From assembly GCF_009720145.1 (NCBI RefSeq), contig NZ_CP046253.1, positions 1,032,001 to 1,096,000 on the forward strand: DNA of 64,000 nt, read 5' to 3'. Position 1 is the first letter of the stretch; each line of letters begins with the position of its first letter. This DNA comes from Sphingobium sp. CAP-1 (GTDB lineage: Bacteria > Pseudomonadota > Alphaproteobacteria > Sphingomonadales > Sphingomonadaceae). This document shows positions 7,829 through 15,797 of this stretch, piece after piece. The notes beneath the pieces were generated by a model. It did not search any database and was not told where the DNA came from. It worked only from the letters and a program-made list of their open reading frames with translations. Position numbers and translations under genes: made by a program.

Positions 7829-9373
7829 TTAAAGTCTGACTTCGATCAGCGACGGACCCGGCTCACGCGCGCTATTCTGCATCGCCCTGGTGAAATCCTC
7901 GGCCGTTTCGACTGCCAGCGCCGGCACGCCCATGCTGTTGGCCATGGCGACCCAGTCGATGGTGGGCCGGTCGATGTCGATCATCGCCATCGCCTGCGCG
8001 CCTGGCGTGCCCGCACCCATATTGGCATATTCCGCCTTCAGGATCGCATAGCTGCGGTTGGCGAAGATGATGGTGGTGATGTTCAGCCCCTCGCGGGCCT
8101 GGGTCCAGAGCGACTGGATCGTATACATAGCGCTGCCATCGCCGACCATGCAGAACACTCGCCGGTCCGGGCAGGCGAGCGCCGCGCCGGTGGCGACGGG
8201 CGTGCCATAGCCGATCGAGCCGCCCATATTGTTGATCAGGTCGTGCGGCACCGCGCCCATGGTATGGCCCATGGACTCCCGGCCGGTGGTCAATGATTCA
8301 TCGATCAATATGCAGTTTTCGGGCAACGCGAAGGCCAGCGCATGGGCGATGCTGAGCGGATTGAGCGCACCGTTGGGCGCGGGCGTCTCGATCCGCTGCT
8401 GGACGATCGGGGCAATGTTCGTAGCACCCAGCGCGTCGAGCAGCATCGCGAACGCCGCCTCGCTATCCTCATGCTCCTCGACCAGCGGATGGACGATCGT
8501 GCCTTCGCGCTTCATCAGGCTTGGCTTGTCGGGATAGGCGAAGAAGGCGACCGGCTCGCGGGTTTCGACCGTCACGATATGTTTGAAGCCGTCGAGAAAG
8601 GCCATCGCCTGCGGCACGGCATAGGGGATGCGCTCGATCGGGGTGCGGCCCGCGCCGCGTTCGATCCGGGCGGTGAAGAATTGCGAGCCGAGGCGCGCGC
8701 CGGTAGCGGCGGCGACCTTCCCGGCCAGTTCCAGCGCCCGGCCGCGCGTCGCCTTGTTACCCAGGATGATGAGTGTGGGTTCGCCGGACTGGAGGATCTG
8801 CGCCACATGGTCGATGCGTGCCGCCGCCGGGGCCGGGCGGGTCTGCGTCACCTTGGGCAATGTCACCTTGCCTTGCGCCTGCTGCCAGCTCGTGTCGCCC
8901 GGCAGGATCAGGGTTGCGATCCTGCCGGGATGGGCTGAGGCAGTCGCGACGGCCTGCGCGGCGTCCCAGGCGATGGTGGAGGCGCTGTCGGCGCGCCGGA
9001 CCCAGTGGCTGAGCGGACGGGCCAGCCCCTCAATGTCCGACTGGAGCGGCGGATCGTAGCGCAGATGCGACACCGAATGTTCGCCGATGATGTTGACCAT
9101 GCCGGACGAGGCGCGCTTGGCGTTGTGGATATTGGACAGGCCGTTCGCCAGCCCTGGCCCCAGATGGAGCAGGGTGGAGGCGGGGCTGTCCTTCATCCGG
9201 TACCAGCCGTCGGCCGCGCCGGTGGCGATCCCCTCGAACAGGCACAGCACGCTCTTCATCCGGGGATTGTCCAGCGCCGCCAGAAAATGCATTTCCGACG
9301 TGCCGGGATTGGCGAAACAAATGTCGACGCCATGATCGACCAGCGTTTCAACCAGGCTTTCCGCGCCGTTCAT
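7829..9373 (-). CDS. ThDP-dependent decarboxylase (benzoylformate decarboxylase/AHAS-like), copy 2
   Basis: A 514-residue ThDP enzyme. The cofactor Glu is E47 (LCLFEGIATGAADGWYRM), and the ThDP/Mg motif GDGSAMYTIQSLW ends in FANRSYAI. It starts at ATG 9373, one base after the TGA of the aldolase gene, so the two are translationally coupled. Length and motifs match the AHAS-like group that includes benzoylformate and sulfopyruvate decarboxylases. In this operon a 2-oxo acid such as pyruvate, oxaloacetate or an aromatic 2-oxo acid could be its substrate; this is inference from context. It shares the fold with the protein at 477-2171 but the two differ too much to be a recent duplication. Confidence 0.82.
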   Translation of the reverse strand: MNGAESLVETLVDHGVDICFANPGTSEMHFLAALDNPRMKSVLCLFEGIATGAADGWYRMKDSPASTLLHLGPGLANGLSNIHNAKRASSGMVNIIGEHSVSHLRYDPPLQSDIEGLARPLSHWVRRADSASTIAWDAAQAVATASAHPGRIATLILPGDTSWQQAQGKVTLPKVTQTRPAPAAARIDHVAQILQSGEPTLIILGNKATRGRALELAGKVAAATGARLGSQFFTARIERGAGRTPIERIPYAVPQAMAFLDGFKHIVTVETREPVAFFAYPDKPSLMKREGTIVHPLVEEHEDSEAAFAMLLDALGATNIAPIVQQRIETPAPNGALNPLSIAHALAFALPENCILIDESLTTGRESMGHTMGAVPHDLINNMGGSIGYGTPVATGAALACPDRRVFCMVGDGSAMYTIQSLWTQAREGLNITTIIFANRSYAILKAEYANMGAGTPGAQAMAMIDIDRPTIDWVAMANSMGVPALAVETAEDFTRAMQNSAREPGPSLIEVRL

Positions 9374-9374
9374 C

Positions 9375-10232
9375 TCAATAGCCCGCCAGTTCGCGGCCCT
9401 GCCCGACCACGCCATAGCTGCGCGACGGGGCCGACATGAGGAAACGATAGCCCTCGCCGATCAGCCGTTCGACATTTTTGGCGTTGGTATGCGGGTTGCC
9501 GACCACGACATTATGTTTCTTGCAGACCTCCACGATCTTGGTCATCGCGCTGACGACTTCGGGATGCTCATATTGGCGCGGATAGCCCAGCGCCTGAGAC
9601 AGATCGCCTTCGCCGATCAGCACCAGCCCTATACCCGGCACATTGGCCAAAATGTCGTCCAGATTGTCGATCGCCTCCGGGCTTTCGCACATCATGCCGA
9701 CCAGTATTTCGCCATGCGGCACCAGCGGCCAGACATCGGCCTTGGCGTAATAATCGGGCTGGCTCAGCCCCCAATAGCGCGCGGCGGTCGCCGGGCCATC
9801 GCCGCGAATGCCCTTCGGCTCATAATAGGCCGCGCCGGTCGGCTTGGCGTAGCGGCAGGAGGCGACCGCGTTCCAGGCCTGTTCGACCGTCGCGACATGG
9901 GGCGTGATAACGCCATAGACACCGCGATCCAGAACCTGCTTGGCCTGAAACTGGTTCATCTCGCCGCCATTGGCGGGGATGCGCGCCAGCGGCGTCACCG
10001 ACGGCGCTACCGAGCCTGTCTCGGCGATTGTCTTGCGGTTGAGCATATATTGCAGCGCGTCGCCCAGCGCCGACACATCATAGGGATTATGCTCCATTTC
10101 GAACACCACGCCGTCATAGGGGGCATCGGTCATTTCCTGCGCGGTCAGCTTGTCGACCTTGGCAAAGCAGGTGAAGGCGGGCTTGCCGGCTTCGAAGGCG
10201 CGGATGACGCCATTGAGGCGCGTATCGGTCAT
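9375..10232 (-). CDS. HpcH/HpaI-family class II aldolase
   Basis: A 285-residue TIM-barrel aldolase of the HpaI/citrate-lyase-beta group. Residues that fit the known HpaI active site are H48 (EMEHNP), R84 (ARIPAN), E183 (CESPEA) and D210 (GEGDLSQALG); Glu and Asp would hold the divalent metal. Family enzymes cleave 4-hydroxy-2-oxo acids to pyruvate and an aldehyde or 2-oxo acid. In the LigJ pathway the last step, cleavage of 4-carboxy-4-hydroxy-2-oxoadipate to pyruvate and oxaloacetate, is normally done by the unrelated RraA-like LigK. No LigK-like gene is in this operon, so this enzyme is the candidate. The start is ATG 10232; the upstream site is weak. Confidence 0.85.
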   Translation of the reverse strand: MTDTRLNGVIRAFEAGKPAFTCFAKVDKLTAQEMTDAPYDGVVFEMEHNPYDVSALGDALQYMLNRKTIAETGSVAPSVTPLARIPANGGEMNQFQAKQVLDRGVYGVITPHVATVEQAWNAVASCRYAKPTGAAYYEPKGIRGDGPATAARYWGLSQPDYYAKADVWPLVPHGEILVGMMCESPEAIDNLDDILANVPGIGLVLIGEGDLSQALGYPRQYEHPEVVSAMTKIVEVCKKHNVVVGNPHTNAKNVERLIGEGYRFLMSAPSRSYGVVGQGRELAGY

Positions 10233-10278
10233 GTCGGTCGTCCGTTCTTTGCTGAATATAAGAGGGGAAGCGCGCCGC

Positions 10279-11277
10279 TTATTCGGGCGCGTTCCAGTAC
10301 ATGAATCCCATGCCCTCGCCGGTGCCGGCGGCGGTGCGCCAGCAGGGAACATAGTCCACCAGCGTCATCTGCGCGCCGGTATGCTGAAGCGCCATCATGA
10401 CGATCGAATAGATTTTCACTTCCGATGTGCCGGACTGATAATAGCCATCGGGGATCGCGGCCAGACCCTCATAATCATAGGCGGCCAGCTTCCCCATGAC
10501 ATCGCGGTCGAACGCCTCGTCATTGACGAAATGGGACAGGCCGCCTGAGGCGATTACCGCCACCCGGACATTCTCCGGCCAGGCCTCGATCGCGTCGCGC
10601 AGCACGCGGCCGAATGCGATGCAGCGCGCCATGGACGGCTGGGTTGGCGGGTAGAAGAGGTTGAACAGCACCGGCACATGGGGCGGCACATCGTCGCCCA
10701 TGATCTGGTGATAGACGAAGCTGTAGGCGTGCGGCACCACCGGATAGTCGGCCTTGCGTCCCTGATTTTTCTCCATCCAGACATTTTCCGGCCAGGCCAT
10801 CAGGTCGTTGAGGTCGAACCCCTCCTTCTGGAAAGTCTTGATGAGATAGGTGGCAAGGTCGGGATGCGCCTGATGCACGACATGATGGTCGGGGGCGTAG
10901 ACCGGGCGCTGGGGCGGGCCGTTATGCACCTCCTGCCCGGTATAGATGGTGATCGACGGCGACTGGTCGGGCCAGATTTCCTTCTGATCCTTGCCCAGCA
11001 CGATCGCGACATCAATCTTGGCGGCCCTGTAGGCCTCTGCCATCTTGTCCAGTGCGGCGCGGCAGCGGGCGGCACGGGTCGTGCGCTCCTCCAGAGTCAG
11101 GAATGGTTCGAACGCAGCGCCGCGATGCGCTTCCAGTTCGGGATAGGTCCAGGTGCGATTCTGAAACCACAATTCCGGGTTGTTGCGATCGCGATCGCCA
11201 TTGTTGAGCCAGTCCTCCGGCTTCTGGCCCAGCATCCCGCTATGGGGAACCGCCATCCCAAATACTATCTTCGCCAT
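10279..11277 (-). CDS. LigB-family extradiol ring-cleavage dioxygenase (DesZ-like)
   Basis: A 332-residue class III extradiol dioxygenase. The residues expected for the protocatechuate 4,5-dioxygenase active site are present: iron ligands H12 (VPHSG), H51 (EAHRG) and E286 (SEVKIYS), and the catalytic His H249 in SGGLSHFV. No separate small LigA-type subunit is encoded nearby, so it resembles single-chain members such as 3-O-methylgallate 3,4-dioxygenase DesZ more than LigAB. It would open a catechol or gallate-like ring next to a carboxyl or methoxyl group. Start ATG 11277 is preceded by AGAGGATGAT. It sits between the permease and the aldolase in one operon with LigI- and LigJ-like enzymes that handle the product. 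Confidence 0.85.
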   Translation of the reverse strand: MAKIVFGMAVPHSGMLGQKPEDWLNNGDRDRNNPELWFQNRTWTYPELEAHRGAAFEPFLTLEERTTRAARCRAALDKMAEAYRAAKIDVAIVLGKDQKEIWPDQSPSITIYTGQEVHNGPPQRPVYAPDHHVVHQAHPDLATYLIKTFQKEGFDLNDLMAWPENVWMEKNQGRKADYPVVPHAYSFVYHQIMGDDVPPHVPVLFNLFYPPTQPSMARCIAFGRVLRDAIEAWPENVRVAVIASGGLSHFVNDEAFDRDVMGKLAAYDYEGLAAIPDGYYQSGTSEVKIYSIVMMALQHTGAQMTLVDYVPCWRTAAGTGEGMGFMYWNAPE

Positions 11278-11356
11278 ATCATCCTCTGTCTGTTGGCGCG
11301 CAGCCTATGGGCCGCATCCTGACCGGGCCAATCCAAACCATGGCCGGTGCGATTGC

Positions 11357-12649
11357 TTATTCCGATATTTTGGGCGCCCATTGCGGGCGGAGCAGTATCC
11401 ATGTTGCTGCCGCGCCGATGATCAGAAACACGAAGATCACCAGCATCGGCAGGTCATAGCCGCCGCTGACGTGGAGCAGCCAACCCGACAGGCTCGCCGC
11501 CACGCCGCCTGCAAGGCTGGTCGCCACCTGCTGCACGCCTGTCACCAGGCCAATAGCGGGCTTGGGGATCAGGGTCAGGCGACAGAGCGCCAGATTGTTT
11601 GCCGTGGCAAGGCCGAGGAAGGACAGTGAGAAAACATTCCAGAAAAGGGCCATAGAGAGGCTTGGAGCATAAGCGCCCAGCAGCACGGTGCAGGCGCCGA
11701 TGAAACCGGCGATGACAAACGCCTTGCGAACAATCACCGGATCGCCGCCGCGATCGATGATCTTGTCGGCGGCCCAGCCCGCCACCACGGCCACGATGGC
11801 GATGCCGGCGAAGCTGAAGAAGGTGTAAAGGCCGGACTGCTTGAGGGACAGGCCACGCTCCTCCACCAGATAAGCGGGCATCCAAGTCATGCAGTAGAAA
11901 GTAAAATAGCCGTAACAGAAGTTGACGATCATCGCCCCCCAGACCAGCGGGCTGCGCAGGATCGCCCCCATCGTCACCGCCGAAGCCTTCTTCTTTGCAA
12001 CCGCGCGCTGCTCGATCGTCGGCCAGTCATTTTTCACCATCAGCATCCATGGGATCAGCCAGATGAAGCCGGCAATGCCCGTCAGGATGAACATCATGCG
12101 CCAGTCATAATTGACGATGAGCCATGCAGCGACGGGCGCGCCGATCGCCGGGCCGAACTTGTTGCCCATGGCAAAGATGCCGACCGCCGTCCCGTTCTGG
12201 CGTTCGCTGAAATTATTCCTGATCCAGCGATAGCTTGCGGGGATCACGATCGCCTCGGCCGCGCCGATGATGAGTCGCATCGCCAGCAGGCTTGCAAAGG
12301 CGTGGGTGAGGCCGATGGCCGCCGTCGCCAGACACCAGAGGATGAAGCAGATGGTATAGGGGGTTTTCACCCCATAACGGTCGACGAGCCAGCCCATCGG
12401 GATCTGGACAAGTCCGTAGGACCAGAAAAAGGCGGAATTGAGCCACCCCCGGTCGATATCCGACAGCCCGAAATGCTGGATGAACGGCGGATCAGCGAGA
12501 GCCGAGGAGATGCTGGTTCGATCCACAAAGGCAATCAGCACGCCGATCGCCAGCAGAAACAGGATGGACCAGCGCCCGGCAGGAGCAAGGTCCGGCACCT
12601 GCGGGGGCGGAGCGGCTGGCGTTTCCTGCGATAATGGTGACGATACCAT
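11357..12649 (-). CDS. MFS aromatic-acid type permease (ACS family)
   Basis: A 430-residue, 12-helix transporter of the anion:cation symporter branch of the major facilitator superfamily. The first helix carries the family's FVDRTSIS motif, and MGWLVDRYGVK sits in the first cytoplasmic loop. Start ATG 12649 follows AGGAGAGGGTTC. It lies inside the catabolic operon between the lactonase-like and dioxygenase genes and most likely carries the aromatic acid across the inner membrane after the TonB receptor has brought it through the outer one. Confidence 0.85.
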   Translation of the reverse strand: MVSSPLSQETPAAPPPQVPDLAPAGRWSILFLLAIGVLIAFVDRTSISSALADPPFIQHFGLSDIDRGWLNSAFFWSYGLVQIPMGWLVDRYGVKTPYTICFILWCLATAAIGLTHAFASLLAMRLIIGAAEAIVIPASYRWIRNNFSERQNGTAVGIFAMGNKFGPAIGAPVAAWLIVNYDWRMMFILTGIAGFIWLIPWMLMVKNDWPTIEQRAVAKKKASAVTMGAILRSPLVWGAMIVNFCYGYFTFYCMTWMPAYLVEERGLSLKQSGLYTFFSFAGIAIVAVVAGWAADKIIDRGGDPVIVRKAFVIAGFIGACTVLLGAYAPSLSMALFWNVFSLSFLGLATANNLALCRLTLIPKPAIGLVTGVQQVATSLAGGVAASLSGWLLHVSGGYDLPMLVIFVFLIIGAAATWILLRPQWAPKISE

Positions 12650-12684
12650 GAACCCTCTCCTATGGGTTTTGCCGTTTTGCATTA

Positions 12685-13533
12685 TCAGTCCGCGAGTGCG
12701 GGGTAGAGCGTCTGGGCGGTTTTGGCGAAGATCCAGCGCTGATCCGCGTCGCTGAGCGCGGCGAGGCCTTCGCGGGCGGTGGCAAGGATATCGGCCAGCG
12801 TGCCGGGCGAGGTGGGGAAGTTGGAGCCCCAGGCCATGCGACTGGCGCCAAAGGCCGCCACGACCCTGGGAAAGAAGGTCGCTGCCGATGCCTTCTCCTT
12901 CTGCACATCACCGAAGATGCGCGGCGTCAGCTTGAGATAGATGTTGGGGATGTCGGCCAGCGCGAACAGGCTCTGCGCATTGGCATAGGGCGGTCCGTCG
13001 AGAACATCGGGACGGCCCAGATGGTCGAGGATGATGTTGGCCCTGGGGAACCGGCGGGCAAGGTCGGTCACCTGGGGCAGGCCGATCGGTCCGGTCTGGA
13101 TGCACATGGGGATGCCAAGATCGCCCAGCAACTCCCAGGCCGGATAGGCTGCCGGATTCTCCAGTTCGGTGGGGTCAAAATCCTTGGTCGACCCGCCGGT
13201 GAAGATGCGCAGCCCCTTCAGCCCCCGGTCTGCCCAGCCCCGGATCACCGGTACCGCATCCCCGGCGGCCACATCGACCGATCCGACCGCGATCAGCCGG
13301 TCGGGAAACTGGTTGCAGCCATCCACCACATAGCTGTTGTCGAAACCATAGGTGGTGGACGAATGGACCACCGCTGCCTTGGCGACGCCGGCCCCGTCCA
13401 TCGCTGCGATCAGGGCGTCGACGGTGCAGGGCCGTTCCTGTGACCAGTCCGACCTCTTGCCGAACAGGGGGGCAGGCGGATAGCGGGTCGCATCGTCGGA
13501 GATGATGTGCGGGTGAATGTCGATGACGCCCAT
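12685..13533 (-). CDS. LigI-like amidohydrolase (2-pyrone-4,6-dicarboxylate hydrolase family)
   Basis: A 282-residue amidohydrolase-superfamily barrel. The strand-1 HxH is H7/H9 (DIHPHI), and a further His is H171 in ILDHLGRP. In LigI the residue after strand 8 is a catalytic Asp (WGSDWP); here it is N238 (WGSNFP), so either this branch uses different chemistry or another residue acts. The best-known relative opens the 2-pyrone lactone formed from methoxylated ring-cleavage products, which would feed LigJ next door. The start is placed at ATG 13533, eight bases after AGGGGG; a GTG at 13539 overlaps the stop of the LigJ gene and is an alternative. Confidence 0.7.
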   Translation of the reverse strand: MGVIDIHPHIISDDATRYPPAPLFGKRSDWSQERPCTVDALIAAMDGAGVAKAAVVHSSTTYGFDNSYVVDGCNQFPDRLIAVGSVDVAAGDAVPVIRGWADRGLKGLRIFTGGSTKDFDPTELENPAAYPAWELLGDLGIPMCIQTGPIGLPQVTDLARRFPRANIILDHLGRPDVLDGPPYANAQSLFALADIPNIYLKLTPRIFGDVQKEKASAATFFPRVVAAFGASRMAWGSNFPTSPGTLADILATAREGLAALSDADQRWIFAKTAQTLYPALAD

Positions 13534-13535
13534 GG

Positions 13536-14561
13536 TCACAGCCCCCTGGCTTTGAGATGCGCGTCGAGACGCGGATAGACGCGGCGCGCATTGCCCTCGA
13601 AAATCGCCTGGCGATCCGCATCGTCCAGGGCGTCGCAGGCGTCGATATAACGCTTGGTATCATCGAAATAATGGCCGGTGTCGGGGTCTTTGCCGCGCAC
13701 GGCTCCGATCATTTCCGAACCGAACAGAACGTTGCTGGTCGGCACGACCTTGGTCAGCAATTCGACACCGGGATGATGATAGACACAGGTGTCGAAATAG
13801 ATGTTGTCGAGCAATCCTTCGAGCGGGCGCTGGGCGATCTCCAGGCTCATGCCGCGATAGCGACCCCAGTGATAGGGCACTGCGCCACCGCCATGGGGGA
13901 TGATGAGACGCAGGGTCGGAAAGTCCCTGAACAGGTCCGACTGGAGGATCTGCATGAATACCGAGGTGTCGGCGTTGAGATAATGGGCGCCGGTGCCATG
14001 GAAGTTGGGATTGCAACTGGCCGCGACATGTACCATCGCGGGGATGTCAAGTTCGCAGATCGCCTCGAACAGCGGATACCATTCCCTGTCGGTGAAAGGC
14101 TTGCCGGTCCAATAGCCGCCGGTCGGATCTGGGTTCACGTTGACGCCGACAAAGCCCAGTTCGTTGACCATGCGTCTGAGTTCGGGGATCGAATTTTTCG
14201 GTGGGGCAAGCGGCGACTGGGGCAGCATCCCCACCGGCACGAAATTGTCAGGATAGATATCGCACACCCGACGCACCAGATCATTGCTGATCGTCGCCCA
14301 TTCCAGGCTCGTGCGCTCATTGCCCAGATGATGGCTCATCAGCCCCGCGATCGGCGAAAAGAGCGTCAGGTCGCTGCCGCGTTCCTGCTGGAGCTTGAGC
14401 TGGCCGTTGCCAACTCCCTCGCGGATATCGTCGTCCGTGACGATGCAATCCGAGATTTTGGGCGCATTGACCGGATCTTCCGCATAGGCGACCTGGCGCG
14501 TCCGCCAGTCGCGAAAGGACTGCGGCACCGTCGTAAAATGCCCGTGACAATCGATGATCAT
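13536..14561 (-). CDS. ligJ: 4-Oxalomesaconate hydratase, LigJ type
   Basis: A 341-residue amidohydrolase-fold hydratase closely matching LigJ in length and pattern. The zinc ligands fall at the places recalled for LigJ: H6 and H8 (DCHGHF), H178 and E283 (GSEMIGAVRG), and H223 in IPHGGGAVPYHWGR is the expected acid/base. LigJ adds water to 4-oxalomesaconate, giving 4-carboxy-4-hydroxy-2-oxoadipate, the step between ring opening and final aldol cleavage in the protocatechuate/gallate 4,5-pathway. ATG 14561 follows GGAGAGAAT. It overlaps a possible GTG start of the LigI-like gene downstream. Hydration rather than decarboxylation is favoured because the whole sequence follows LigJ. Confidence 0.88.
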   Translation of the reverse strand: MIIDCHGHFTTVPQSFRDWRTRQVAYAEDPVNAPKISDCIVTDDDIREGVGNGQLKLQQERGSDLTLFSPIAGLMSHHLGNERTSLEWATISNDLVRRVCDIYPDNFVPVGMLPQSPLAPPKNSIPELRRMVNELGFVGVNVNPDPTGGYWTGKPFTDREWYPLFEAICELDIPAMVHVAASCNPNFHGTGAHYLNADTSVFMQILQSDLFRDFPTLRLIIPHGGGAVPYHWGRYRGMSLEIAQRPLEGLLDNIYFDTCVYHHPGVELLTKVVPTSNVLFGSEMIGAVRGKDPDTGHYFDDTKRYIDACDALDDADRQAIFEGNARRVYPRLDAHLKARGL

Positions 14562-14611
14562 ATTCTCTCCATCCGCTTTGCGGCTGCTTGTCTCTTCCGC
14601 CTGCCGACGGC

Positions 14612-15598
14612 TCATGCCGTGAGCGCGGGGATCTGTTCAGGATCGACGAACAGCTCGTCCATGCTCATGCGGTGCGGGGTTAACCCCTGGTCGAACGCGG
14701 TCTTTTCCAGCGCCTCGATGGTCGCGCGGTTCGCCTCGATGCCATAGGGCAGCGGGTCGGGGCCGACGATCGCCTGCAACTTGCGATATTTGTCCGCGCC
14801 GGCGCCGGTGGCTTCGCCGCTGTTCAGCTTGGCGACCCAGTCGTCCTTCGCCTTGGTGAAGGCGTCGTAAATGGAGCGGGCGATCCAGGGATGCTCCTCC
14901 AGCACGCTGTCCTTGACGACGATCGTGCCGTGCATCGGATAGACGCCGGTCCGGGCATAATATTCCGCCTCCATCTCTTCGGCATTGGGGAAAAGATCGG
15001 GATAATTGGCCTCGATCTCCTGCCAGCCACCGGTCGGCGCACCTGTGCGCCCGATACCGGCTGCCGCGTCAAAGCCGGCGACGATGTCTCCGCGCGCCAT
15101 CATGTCGGCGAGGCTGTCGCCAGGCGCTACATGGCGCACATTGGCGGGAAGCTGCAATTCCTGGACATGTTCCTCGTCATCGACGACCCAGTTGATCTTG
15201 TTGTTGTCGACCCCGAATTCGTCGATGAGAACCTGACGTGTCCATACGCCCGTCGTCACCGAATAGGCCCGCACGCCGGCCTTCTTGCCTTCCAGATCCT
15301 TGGGCGTGGCAATGCCCGCATCGGGGCGAACCAGCAGGCCCGAATGATGAAAGCGGCGCACGACGAAGATCGGCAGCGCCTTGAACTTCTTTCCGTAGGC
15401 GCGGGCGATGATATAGGTTGTCGGCGCAATTTCGCAGACATCGAATTCGAGATCGCGCACCATCCGGCGGAAGGCGCCGATTTGCGGTTTGACGGTGACG
15501 ATTTCGGCGTCGACGCCGTCGATCTGGATCGAGCCGTCACGAATGGCGGAGGTATGCGGATGCTCCGCCACGGCGATTTTCAGATGAACCTTGGACAC
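14612..15598 (-). CDS. Pht5-like decarboxylase / periplasmic-binding-fold protein (copy 2)
   Basis: A 328-residue protein of the 4,5-dihydroxyphthalate decarboxylase (Pht5) group, without a signal peptide. Recognisable stretches are RRMVRDLEFDVCEIAPTTY, DLEGKKAGVRAYSVTTGVW and the tail YGIEANRATIEALEKTAFDQ. It is the first gene of the leftward operon and close to the usual Pht5 length. A second, shorter relative ends the enzyme block at 6902-7798. Two such genes in one operon suggest two carboxyl groups to remove, a heteromer, or one enzyme and one binding protein; sequence cannot decide. It is transcribed divergently from the LysR-type gene at 15798. Confidence 0.75.
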   Translation of the reverse strand: MSKVHLKIAVAEHPHTSAIRDGSIQIDGVDAEIVTVKPQIGAFRRMVRDLEFDVCEIAPTTYIIARAYGKKFKALPIFVVRRFHHSGLLVRPDAGIATPKDLEGKKAGVRAYSVTTGVWTRQVLIDEFGVDNNKINWVVDDEEHVQELQLPANVRHVAPGDSLADMMARGDIVAGFDAAAGIGRTGAPTGGWQEIEANYPDLFPNAEEMEAEYYARTGVYPMHGTIVVKDSVLEEHPWIARSIYDAFTKAKDDWVAKLNSGEATGAGADKYRKLQAIVGPDPLPYGIEANRATIEALEKTAFDQGLTPHRMSMDELFVDPEQIPALTA

Positions 15599-15797
15599 AG
15601 GACTCTCCCGCTCACATTTTGACGTTCATGGTGAAGCGCCCTGCCGGCCTTCAAGTCAACGCGACCGCACGTCATACCAAAGAGGCGCGGCATGTTTTCA
15701 ATCAGGCCGGATTTGGCGATTTTCGCCGATCAGACTTTCAATAGCTATAAAAGTCATGCTAGCTTCAGTGACAGAAAAAGGAGAGAAAGGCCTGAAA
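15599..15797. promoter_or_regulatory. Divergent promoter region, LysR gene / catabolic operon
   Basis: This 199-bp gap separates the first gene of the leftward operon from the divergent LysR-type gene, the classic site for LysR control. It is clearly more AT-rich near 15690-15780. A short inverted repeat GGCGA-TTT-TCGCC lies at 15715-15727 and the stretch AATAGCTATAAAAG near 15740 could include a -10 box. These are candidates only. Confidence 0.45.

Noticed and set aside
477..9373. Idea that the two ThDP enzymes are a recent tandem duplication
   Set aside because: They differ in length and in sequence around every motif beyond the family signatures.
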